In this document: one piece after another, positions 53,832 through 64,000 of the stretch
Layout of the letters: every line of letters begins with the position of its first letter
Position numbering within the stretch: position 1 is the first letter of the stretch
Assembly (NCBI GenBank): GCA_037389465.1
Contig: JAZARR010000213.1
Location: forward strand, 4,818,501-4,882,500
DNA length: 64,000 nt
Direction: 5' to 3'
From: Baylisascaris procyonis
Taxonomy: Eukaryota; Nematoda; Chromadorea; Rhabditida; Ascarididae
Program-made: the position numbers and the translations under genes
The notes under the pieces: model-generated
Told to the model about the DNA's origin: nothing
What the model saw: the letters and a program-made list of their open reading frames with translations, nothing else
Databases searched by the model: none

Positions 53832-56262
53832 CATTGATGATTTCGCCTTTCATCGCGCTTCTTTGAGAGCCTTATAGTGCACCTAGAATGATCCACTAAC
53901 TTATGCTTAAGTTTATTTTACTCTCAAAAACAGAGATTCGAATTTTATTTCGGATATTGTGGGCCGAAAGTTCTATTGATTGAATCGCCGGCAACATCAT
54001 AGCTGGTATTTATGGCCACCTATACTTGGCCTACTATATAGTATGATGAGATAATAGGCAAAAGGTGAAGTGAAATCAGGTGGTTCGTAGTCAGAAAACC
54101 TTAAATTTCATGAAAGGCTCATTTTATGAACCTCTTATTAGGTTGGTTTCCTTTGTCCTCCTTCGTTTTTAACCGGTAAATGTTTTGCCGAAAAGTCGGC
54201 TGATAAGCGCAAGACAGAAGGGAGGATTCGAATAAATGTGGTTTATGCGGGGTGATGGCTATAGAAATGATATTTGTAATTAGTATCTAAGTTCCATTTT
54301 CTTAGCCGTTCTTAGTGATGATCTCTTATGGTACTTCTCGTCCAAAAGTTGAGATTTCATTTTTTTTTAAAAGATTGAATAAAGAAACCAACTTTTGAGT
54401 GTCATCGATTTTTAATGCGTTCAATACTCGCCTTTCCAAATTGATCATTACAAATTTTGCACTGTTTTTTTTTTAAATTTTATTGTCTGTTGTTAATAAA
54501 TTCCATCTTAGACGAGAAATTTTTTGCATAATATATCACCACAACATTTCAGAAGCTGTACATTCATCTAGCATATTGTATTACGCATCCGTCTAATTCG
54601 TTTGCGATATCGTATGCGTTTTTGTTATTGTGTTTATTTCTATTTTTTTTTAATTTTTGCTTTTCTAGCCTATTGCAATTCAAAGTTGTTATTCTTCGCT
54701 TTGCGCATTTTTCTTTTCTTGAGAGTGTATGGTTTCGACAAATTTGCATATTCAGTAATTTTTATAGTTTTCAATGATGAGAATATTCAGCTCAGTTCAT
54801 TAGCTGTATTGGTGGGAATATTTCCTTCTTTTTTTTCTGCGTTTTTATTTCCCGTTTTTGAATGCTCTTCTTCGTAGATTTTTGCAGACAAATTTGTTAG
54901 GAGTGATCATTTGTGAATATAAGATGATAGAAGAGTTCTTCAAATAATGAAATAGAACCATTTTTTGAATGTATTTTTGAAGCTTATTATTTGAATTAAA
55001 CAAGAAAATTGGTATAAGTGCTTATAGCGATTTGCTTAAGTATGGGTGCTGTTTGAAATGTGTTGCGTTTCTAGTATGCTTACCTACTATTCAGCCGAGT
55101 GTGTGTTAAGTTGAATACGGTGTGATGGGTTCGTTGCTCTCTTCCTTCCATTCCATGCATTTCTCTTTTATCCATCTCAACGCATCTGTTACAATTCTTG
55201 TATGGTAAAGGGCGAGTGAACGGTGAGGTTCTTGCATACTGTGAGTGGGAATCGAAATTGAGACATCATTGTTCGCTAAAAGTTTGGCGCTTCTGTCGGT
55301 TCCTCGCTTTTATTTCTCCACGTAAGGTAGCCACGATTGTAGGAATATTCTTTGTTCCTTGTACATAAAATCAGTCACGATTCTCGTCCATGAAGCCTTT
55401 TCCTGCAATGTTATTATCGAAGAGTCGGCTGCTTGCCGAATCGGGTTCATAGTCAGTCGTTGGTCGACGAGGGAGGGAGGGAATCCCTCATGTTTTTTTG
55501 TGCATACGATATAATGTGTGAGAATGTGCATGCATACGCATTCATGTGTTGAATGTGTGTTTATCGAATGGTATTGTGAATAGCTCGGTCCTTTGTCACT
55601 TTATTGACGATTTTTGAGTTTGTATGCAGCGTCTCAGCTCGCTTCCACTGTTAAATTATTCAGCGCTTATTTCTTATTGCTTTACAATGAGTACGATTAT
55701 TTACTTTCACTGCTGAATGCAGTGCTCAAAAATAGGTCTTTAAATACATGCTTTTTTATGTAGTTCAACAATGCTGTTGCCCATGATCGGTATGCAATCG
55801 AACAACGTCATTAAAAATGATTACATCAACACACAATGAACTGTATAAACGACATTGTTTTTGTTGGATTTGGGGGAATTTCGCATTTGCCTCGACATCA
55901 CCTTCTAATCTCTATTTTCTGGACGATGAGGAAAACATCAATTTATAAGTTTAAAGAGAGAATTGAAACAGTTCAGCAGAATTACTATTTGATATCTGAT
56001 GAGAATTTTGCTAATTTATAGCACAATATTGGGTTGAAAAGTGCTTGACATTATTCTAGCGATTACATATCAAACATTTTAAAACGGGGTTTACAATTAG
56101 ACATGTCCATTAGACTTAATGGTTTTCAATAATGCAATAAAAGTGATGAATGTTTAGTTGTTCTCATGGATCAGCACATCTCAATGCAAATCTCGTAGCC
56201 ATGCAAAAGTGTAGCAATTGGGAAATGTTATCAAGATTTAAGATAGTGTCTTGAATACTCGT
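53832..56262. other. ptrn-1 3' flank and intergenic DNA
   Basis: Contains the candidate polyA signal at 54378 and AT-rich sequence. No exon chain seen on either strand. ORFs at 54564-54877 and 55310-55531 are isolated. Confidence 0.45.
54378..54383 (+). promoter_or_regulatory. Putative polyadenylation signal of ptrn-1
   Basis: AATAAA about 550 bp after the ptrn-1 stop, the first perfect hexamer I see downstream. Plausible 3' UTR length, position-based only. Confidence 0.35.
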
Positions 56263-56517
56263 CTAGGGTGATCGTGAACGCTTTCTTTGATAATTGTGCA
56301 CAATATTGGCCAAAGTAAAAGTGTAGACAAAGCTTCGCACTAAGATCACGAGTATGATCTTTTCACTTTTAAACAAATTTGTGATGTTTATATATATTAG
56401 AAACAAGGGACACTCCAAAACACTCCCTCGAGTGACATCGACAATTACATTGCATGTCTTTGTTATTGACTCTTTGGCTTTGACTCGAAAGATCTTCCCA
56501 TTAAGAAATTCTTTCAT
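56263..56517 (-). pseudogene. Reverse-transcriptase fragment of a decayed non-LTR retrotransposon
   Basis: An 84-codon minus-strand frame contains FRVKAKESITKT, then VTRGSVLECPLFLIYINITN. This matches the RT block usually seen as 'V-x-x-G-V-P-Q-G-S-V-L-G-P-L-L-F-L-I-Y-I-N-D' (established LINE/RT motif). The following F/Y-A-D-D catalytic motif is not present (the position reads VILVRS), and the frame stops soon after, so the copy is inactive. It lies in the intergenic region between ptrn-1 and QSOX. No joined or restored protein is implied. Confidence 0.68.
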
Positions 56518-57322
56518 TCGTTTCAGTGAGGATTCGATGACCCTTCAAGCTTATAGCCTCTGGAACAGATTTACCACTTCAATTTAGATTCCATTATTCG
56601 AAGCGGTGGTCCAGTTGACTAAGAGTGAAATCAGTTGTAAGAAAATAGATTTTCTAGGTGAAGCACTAATTGAATCGATTGATTAGATTATAACTGAGAT
56701 GTTCGAGAAAAGAGTGCCAATGATTTTCGTAACAAATCATTTATGAAACAAAAAATACCTATTCCAGTAATTTAGAAACGGCAGCATTGCAATGATAGGA
56801 CGATAACTGGTTATTGATATCGTCGGCTGTTGTTAAGAAGTGAAAAGATAATCTAGTTCTGTAAAGATACAACATAATAGTCTTCGGTCGACACAATGAA
56901 TGATAGGAAATGGTGTGTGAGGTGGTTTGATGAAGTAAGGTGGTATGCCCTAAGGCGTCTTTCCGGTTTCTTCATGGATAGAACTACGGCTCTTATCTCT
57001 AGCACATTAGGCATCTCACTGGAAGCTATACCATTGCATTATTGTTCGTCTCGAAAACCGTGAGTAAAAACAGTGCAAAAAACTCACTTTTAACGGAGTC
57101 ATCGGTGACGAAATCCGTGATATCTCCTGACGTTATCTTTGCATACCTAATTATTGTGCGCACATGTCTGCTCATTAATTTCGAATCGATAACCATTGAA
57201 AATGGAATTGTCGGATTCGGCAACATAACGAGCACAACCAAGTGACCGCCTCAATCGGCTATCATTTCGGTCAGTCGACTTTTGAAGAAGTTGATGAAAT
57301 TTTAAGTGCACCAGAAGAATTT

Positions 57323-57380
57323 GCTTGCATTTTAGAACCACTTGGTTTGCATTTTAGAACCACTTGGTTTGCATTTTAGG
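57323..57380. repeat. Short tandem repeat, unit about 25 bp, 2.3 copies
   Basis: TTGCATTTTAGAACCACTTG recurs twice back to back, with a third partial copy TTGCATTTTAGGAC. The two full copies are near-identical, so the duplication is recent. Confidence 0.85.
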
Positions 57381-59974
57381 ACTGGTCATCTGGGCGATGT
57401 GCGTTATTTTTGGGGGATCTGGGTCGGCTGTTGACGTCGTTAAATTTTGAATGTACTGCTGGGAATATTTTAATTTGCTGTTGCCCTAGTAAATCTGTTG
57501 GTCTGACAAGTGCAGTTGCGAAAGCGCATATCGTACGTATATGCTGAGTGTTACACATGAAGTTAACGCTGTTCGCATTCTTCCCATCAAGTGCACTACG
57601 GTAGTTCTGTGTGGGGTGTCAAGCTTGGATGCGCCTGTTAGTGGCTGTTTTGTCAAGACCTTTGCCTCGCCCATGTGAGTAATATGGTCATCCATGCTCA
57701 TAGAGCATTGTACGATATGCTGAGGTCGGTTTATGGCCAACTATATATGGAAGCAGTTGAGACGCCTGATGCTGAATCGTGGAACGGCGTAATGAGTGTC
57801 TCCATGCACGAAGTGCTAATGGCGTTGTCAGACGATCGTTTTTAAACGATGTCTGTAGAGATTTGTTTCATACTCATTAATATCGCATTTAGAGGTCGCT
57901 TGTGCTCCAAAGGAAGCGCGTCAGCAATGAGCTGCTTTACGCTTTCTGAGGGCGTGAACCACTTCAGATGGTTTTGGGCTATGAGTTGAACTCCACATGT
58001 TTAATCAGTTTTGTTCAAATCACGCTGGTTTTAGAGTGGGGAAAAGTGGCAGATCAATATCGTTGCTCGCCATTTCAGACATTCTTGTTTCGTGAAATTG
58101 ATCCCATTATTATCATGGAGTGTGGTTTCGCTTCCCTCTTATTCAAGCAATGCGGCTAGGCATCTCCACTCCTTATCACCTATTTTTGAGGGCAATGAAA
58201 TTGTTGAGATGTTTCAGTTATTTTTGGTTACTGACACGTAAACAAAAATTATCGCCCTAAAAGTTCTTTTTGGTGAATTTCTATGTCACCTCTGACCATA
58301 TTCAACTGGGTGCTTCTGCAGTTGGATCTTGAAAATATGAATGAAAATAGTCCCTTCCGCCAAGAGCTTATTTACATATCATCGGTCGCAAGGGAAAATT
58401 CGTTCCACATTGGCTCTTAGACCATTCGATTGTAGTTTAATGACATCAACGGTTGACTTCTGTTGTTATGAACGAGATGCCAGTTGCTGTGTTCAATACT
58501 GACAAGAGCCACATCAACTCAATGAATTTAAGTATTGTTTATTCACATCGTTATGCACATAAAAATAATTTAATATGACATACAAACAAATATTAATGGC
58601 TATTCCGTTCAACATGTATACAGTATACTATTAAATGTTTCCATTCTATGCTAATAAGCTCGCAGGGAAAATCGGTTCATAACATCGATGAATACAAAGA
58701 GAATTCTTGAGGAATCTATTAGAAGAAAGCATCTCTGCTTATTTATGCAAATTTTGTTAGTTTCCCATTCAAATATATTGCTACCTCATAGTGTTTGCCA
58801 ACGTCTACTGCACGTTTTGCATATAAATATAATGAACTATTATAATAAGAGCAACCTTCATAACGATATCGAAATCTTCAACAATCACTTGTGATTGCAT
58901 GTTGGCATATTTTGCTTCAAAACAAAATTGGCAACATTTTTGAGGAAGAAAAAACTTTCCAAATTCATCCGGCAAACAGATCAATTCAATATTTCAAAAA
59001 TGATTTTATATCTTTTCTTCATCCTCCAGTAAGCTAATTTTCCTACATGGAAAATGTGCATTGTCTCGAAAATATGGCTATACATCACTAAAGACAATTT
59101 TTTATAAGTAAAAAACCATCAAGAAAATGCATTCTCTCTCATGTTCATGAAGGTGTGATTAACGAAAAGATTGGAAGTCACTTCAACGAAACATTTGCAA
59201 ATAGGGAGCAAATTATTCCTTTTTTTGTGGGGTAGAAAGGGAGGAGGTTAAAAACTTGGAATAATTGATAGAAGTTCTAATAAATGAAAGCTGATAAACG
59301 TCTAGATCTATTAATATTTTCTCGCCGTATGATAATAAAAGGTGTGCTTCATGTAATTAGGATATAAGCTTACTTGCGAGGTGCATTAATTGAGAGGATA
59401 AGATAGAATAGAAAAGGAGCAGAAATTTCATTTGAAAATGAATTATTGTTGTGGAGCTAGTGAATAAAGTGAGTCATAGTTGGTCATTTCTTTAGCTTGT
59501 TTCAGAAATTATCACTGTTAGCTGCCTCATACAATGAACTAACAAAGTAACCTTAATTGAGACCGCTAAGATATATATGATTTGATGGCGATTCAATTTC
59601 GATGACTGCGAATTTCTCTTTCCACCCCTAAACTCTAGATGGGATAAAAGAAAGAACCATAAATATCTGTTCTAAGCAATGGTGGTTATTCCATAGATGA
59701 GCTTTATAAAGATTAAACCGGCTAGTTGCTCATTGTACACCAAATATTCGATTTATTATGATTGGGTGAATTTCAAATTTAATGCGCTCAAGAATTCGTT
59801 ATAAAATCAACAATAAAAGTCCGACTCCTAAGTTGTTACTCATTTCTAAATATGAAGATCCTATCAACAAAAACGTTTTTTCTTCTTAAATTATTTGAAC
59901 AATCGTTTTGACTTGAGATATGCAAATTTGCACCTTATGACTGAATTAATCGGATACCACTTCTGTTTGCAAAT

Positions 59975-59980
59975 TTTATT
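59975..59980 (-). promoter_or_regulatory. Putative polyadenylation signal of QSOX
   Basis: TTTATT on the plus strand (AATAAA on the minus strand), about 135 bp past the QSOX stop codon. Confidence 0.4.
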
Positions 59981-60112
59981 GCTGTGAAAAATCTGCCTGA
60001 AGATTGTAAATTCAGCACACAAACATATTTCTGGCAGCATACCCGCACAAATAAACTCTGCAAAGCGACATGTCACCCACATTTTTTCAAGTCATTCTCA
60101 TCCTTGGAGTTT

Positions 60113-63100
60113 TTAAGATTTATTGAAGGGCTTAATAGATGAGTAATAGTTAAGCAAAAATGGTTTCACTTGCGTTTCATCGAGTTGGCCATACTGATTG
60201 CAAGAAGGACAAAGGAACGGTGCAGGGAATTGATATTTGAGAAATTCGGGATCCTCCGTATCTCGACCCTTCAGACGAGCGTTGACGATGTTATGCGCTT
60301 TCCACAGATATAAGAAAACATCGTCAGGTTTTTGAACCTGTAAGCATGTGCAGATAGATACACATTTTCTAGAATGAAATACAGCACACCACCCTCGCCA
60401 TTGAATTCTACTCCAGATGTTCTAGTCACAAATTACGATGAACAACATGTGTTGCATATCACTTTTCATGTAAAACGTGCTACCTTTACCGCTTCCACTG
60501 CATTCAGTCTTGGTTTACTATGCTGCTCTTTATACACACTCTACAGTTTCCCATCTACAACTTCGCTGTGTACAAATCCTCGAATATACGCTCTTTAGTT
60601 AAGCCGTTACTGTTATAAGCATTCCCCGCCCACTCACACGCTCAGTCCGTTATATGGAGTAATAAGTCGGGAAAATTACTGACAAAGTTGAGATGCAAGA
60701 GTACGTTAACAGCGAGAAATTCAAGACTTCTCTGAGCATCTACTTTGCCTTAGTAAGCTTCTTCAAATATAGTGTTTCCCATCTTTATTTCCGGTATAAA
60801 TAGGTATATTCTGAAGTTTGGGAACGATATGGTCGCCTTCTTTGTATAATCCCGTTCTTTCGAATACACATTTAGTTCTAAAAGTTGCAAGCATAATAAG
60901 TTCAGAATTTATAAACAGGAAAATAAAACTTTTACATTTGTTAGCACAATAGCATTTCGGCATCATTAGGGAATTTTGTAAATCATATATGTGAGATTTA
61001 TTGTATTAACATCTTAGCTTATTTTACTGAAATTATTTACAACAGTTGACAAAAATATAACATCATTTGTATTTTACTTGATTATAAGCTGAATATTACT
61101 GCCATAGGTGGTGTCAAAGAGCGGTAATTCAATTATTATACGCCTATCAGAGGATAGATAATATTTGAAAACTTACGTTCAAATCCATGGGGAAAGTTCG
61201 GGTGGTCATTCGAATGAAATGATCTCTGCAATGTCGGCATCCGAAGAATTGATCCACCCAACCTCCTACCGCATGTAGAGGAGGTAATGGTTTATAGGAA
61301 GGATCTAAAAAATCTTTGTGAAGATAAATGATATATAATGATTTATCGACAAGTCGGTGATTTATTAGCAACAGTAAGAACCACGATTAGGCTCAGATTT
61401 TTTCTCAAAATTCTATGTTTAAATGCTCGAAACGATTTCAGTATGCAAGGTTGCTCTAGAAAATTTCTGTCTGGTTTCAGCCTAAAGTTTAACCTTATAT
61501 GGAGAGTCCCTCGTTAGCGGTATCAATTTTAATTCGTCGATTATTAGTTGAAATCAACCCCTTCATTTATATTTTCCAGGACGAACTTTTGACATATTTG
61601 CTTCCTAAACTGCTGCCTTCGTTTTGAGGTGTCCTACACATGAATTCTTCTATATTCTCGCTTCTGATTTCCAAAAAAACTTTCTATTCATTATTTTTTA
61701 ACCAAAATTTACAACTGCTTGGCTCATAAATATGAGGGATCATTTTATATAAAATGAAATTGAAATGTTACAAAAACATCACTAAGGCTGACCATATTGA
61801 AGTATTTCGAGCAGAAAATGACGAAAGATAATAAAAATTTTATGGTTGCAATAGTTCTATATTCGAGTTATTAGCGACTGTTCTCATTCGCCTTTATAAA
61901 TTACGGTGAAAAACTTTCTTACCATTACGGCCATCCATGTAGGATTGAATGGTGAGCGCATGGAATGTCGTCCAGAGACCACAAGTATAACCACGGAATT
62001 GAGGATTCGATCCCTTGCAATGTTCCCAATCCTCATTAATCGGGAATGGACGATAATTCTGTCCCTATAATAAGGGAATATCATAATATGAAAAAATATT
62101 CCAAAACATTGCATCATTTGAAAACTATTTTGTGAAACACTTTTTTGACGACTTTGATACTTAAAAAAGTAATTATTTTCGTTATTTGTTGTGAATAGCT
62201 GTGTCAATATGAAGTGAACTTAGCCATTATCTAATGAGCAATTCTCTTGTAAAAGAAGAAATTTTTAGCAAATAAAGAAGAATGATTATTGAAAAAATCC
62301 GAATGGGTAAAACTCACTTCAGCCCTAAGGAATTCGTCCTGATATTCGTCGACTGAGATACTATTATTGAGGCCTTTATTCTTTAGGAACTCACGCATAT
62401 GCTCAAATACTCGTATTGCCAGCTCACTTTGCCTTAGTGGTAGTGTGCGCTGAAATTGACTTTCTTTTATTAATGAACGTTTCTTTCGCTGTTAAAAAAT
62501 TAAGCATAACCTTAAATGGTAACGGTATGGCTGAAGATCAGGATCGCTTTATCGCCCTCATCAATGATCCATATGAGGTCACCTTATCGCCTATCATTAA
62601 TCGATGACATACTTTTTGTTCGTTTTTTTTTTCATAATTACAGAGAGTACTCCAAATGAGTTCTCCATTGTCGAACTACGAATGACTCCAAACAGCAAAG
62701 TGGATTGCTGTAAGTGGATTACTATCAAAGTTTTAATAGAAAATAAAAATGATTAAGAAATTTGAATGAAATTGTAATTGCTGGCAAAAAGTGACACTAA
62801 ATTTGCATCGCAGCAATAAACATTAATTGTTACCAATTCAAAAATATTCTCACTTCAGATGTGTTAAAATGAATGAATTTCAATTATTTATTTTTCAGGT
62901 AAAAAGAAGCGTTGGCAACAATAGAAAACAATTTAATTCTTTAATTCATTCAATTTCGATAATGAATAAATATTTCAATAGAGTTAATTAACTAACCTCA
63001 GTTTCGTTAGTCGAACGTAAAGTGGTTGCATTTGGAAAACTCTGCAAAAATAAATTTCTTCTTTTAATGAGAAAGATGAATGCATAAATAATATGGTATC

Positions 63101-63863
63101 GTTTTTGAACAGTAACACTACGATGAGGGAAGAATATATCACTGTTTCTATATGAAGAAAATTCTGCACATGACGGAAATTGTGAAGAAGACGATGAACG
63201 CAGATAATTACTCATAATTATAAGTAGTATTTTACTAATTATAGTGAATAAGCGTATGACATACTCTCGACTTGTATTTTCCTAATGCTAAAAAAATATC
63301 GATATATACCTCAGCAAGAGCACTAATGAAGGTGTAGAGTGCAGTGAGATTGCCGCCAACAAGGCTATTCCCCGTACGTGCCACCTCTCTAAAAAGCGCA
63401 TAGCGTGTCGCCTTGAGCATATCCAACTCGGACACAAAGTACCGTGAACGACATCTGCAAATTGTGCTTCTCTAATTTTAACTTATTTAAGTTAGCAAAT
63501 ATATGCATAAAAACACAATTCGCATTAAAAATAAAAAATACGAAGAATATTTCAAATAATACTTCGATAGGCTTTTATAATAGAACGAAATCTCACGTCG
63601 ACTTCACATGATTTTCAGCCACAAACAGTGAATAGTTTATTCGCATGAGTGAGCTTTCAACCACATTCTACACGTTTTCTAGTTGTTTTATTTGTTAACA
63701 GCTGGAGTTAAGGTTAAGCGTGAAACAAACTACTAACATATCAGGATATAAATCGCATGGTTTGGATGTTTGAATCTTAGGTGTTGCGGTGAACGATGTT
63801 GTCACATCTTCCATATCCTTATTGAGGAATCTCTCAATTTCTCCGAACAGCAAACGACGAAGC
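60113..63863 (-). CDS. QSOX: Quiescin sulfhydryl oxidase (QSOX), 3' seven exons; 5' part off window
   Basis: QSOX enzymes form disulfides in secretory-pathway proteins, passing electrons from a thioredoxin domain to an FAD-bound Erv/ALR domain and then to oxygen. Minus-strand exons, 5' to 3': 63863-63738, 63454-63310, 63041-62997, 62449-62318, 62064-61923, 61304-61177, 60337-60113. All phases agree, giving 313 visible residues and TAA at 60115-60113. Landmarks: helical region SELDMLKATRYALFREVART, then EHCKGSNPQFRGYTCGLWTT followed by FHALT, then GGWVDQFFGCRHCRDHF with the active-site C-R-H-C, then LYLWKAHNIVNARLKG (FAD-binding H-N-x-V-N-x-R-L) and FLCPSCNQYG (distal C-x-x-C). The protein ends about 25 residues after that last pair with no C-terminal membrane helix, unlike the long animal isoforms. 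The thioredoxin domain and signal peptide lie beyond base 63,863. Convergent with ptrn-1. Confidence 0.93.
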
Positions 63864-64000
63864 CTAAAAAACCAATCGATATCACCTTTGAGTATATGAG
63901 TATATCACACCATTAAGTCGAGTATATGAATACTTCTAGTGGCAAATATCAAATCGATCAAGATGCATTATCACGTCTGAATTGATAAAAATCTTCTTCG

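Larger units (their letters stand above)
56600..60112. other. Intergenic region, probably containing more degraded repeat DNA
   Basis: Short open frames on both strands at 57026-57740 are interleaved with stops and show mixed, slightly higher GC content. They may be further transposon debris near the RT fragment, but I recognise no domain. A 22-24 bp tandem repeat sits at 57323-57380. A tttatt (AATAAA on the minus strand) at 59975-59980 is placed correctly for QSOX. Confidence 0.4.

Noticed and set aside
57026..57245. Overlapping ORFs on both strands near 57 kb
   Set aside because: No recognisable protein; likely degraded repeat DNA.

Overview
This is a 64 kb window of AT-rich, intron-rich animal nuclear DNA, most likely from a nematode. 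Coding information sits in short exons of about 40-280 bp separated by introns of roughly 35 bp to 3 kb. There are no operon-like runs of long ORFs, no prokaryotic signals, and I see no tRNA, rRNA or CRISPR array. The nematode assignment is an inference. It rests on a CAMSAP/Patronin (PTRN-1 type) gene, on an RTE-type LINE remnant whose C-terminal signature resembles nematode RTE elements, and on splice-site style. Another invertebrate cannot be excluded.

Layout. (1) 1-8.4 kb, plus strand: the 3' parts of two tandem paralogous genes resembling the C6orf136/DUF2358 family. The first (exons 10-123, 754-828, 1701-1838) is cut by the left window edge. The second has secure exons at 3815-3893, 6105-6230, 6925-6999 and 8230-8367, plus possible earlier exons near 2.1-2.35 kb. 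Their last two exons have identical lengths (75 and 138 bp) and identical phases, but the C-terminal tails have diverged completely. (2) 8.4-29.8 kb: mostly noncoding or unrecognised, with microsatellites, interspersed repeats and four short exon-like ORFs or exon chains that I could not name. (3) 29,872-53,831, plus strand: a nearly complete CAMSAP/Patronin gene (ptrn-1 type). I reconstructed 29 exons with fully consistent phases, giving 1,232 residues: CH-type domain, proline/glutamine-rich linker, charged coiled coil and C-terminal CKK microtubule-binding domain. Only the first coding exon(s) are missing. (4) 53.8-60.1 kb: intergenic, with a decayed reverse-transcriptase fragment. (5) 60,113-63,863, minus strand: the 3' half of a quiescin sulfhydryl oxidase (QSOX) gene, convergent with ptrn-1, carrying the Erv/ALR flavin domain. 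Its thioredoxin domain lies beyond the right edge.

The named genes are unrelated in function: cytoskeletal (microtubule minus ends), secretory-pathway disulfide formation, and a poorly characterised family that may be organellar. They look like ordinary neighbours rather than a functional cluster. The most unusual signal is the frequent use of AAG (instead of CAG/TAG) 3' splice sites: about 10 of 43 reconstructed acceptors, concentrated in ptrn-1 and in the first DUF2358-like paralog and absent from QSOX. I found no convincing new multi-gene system.
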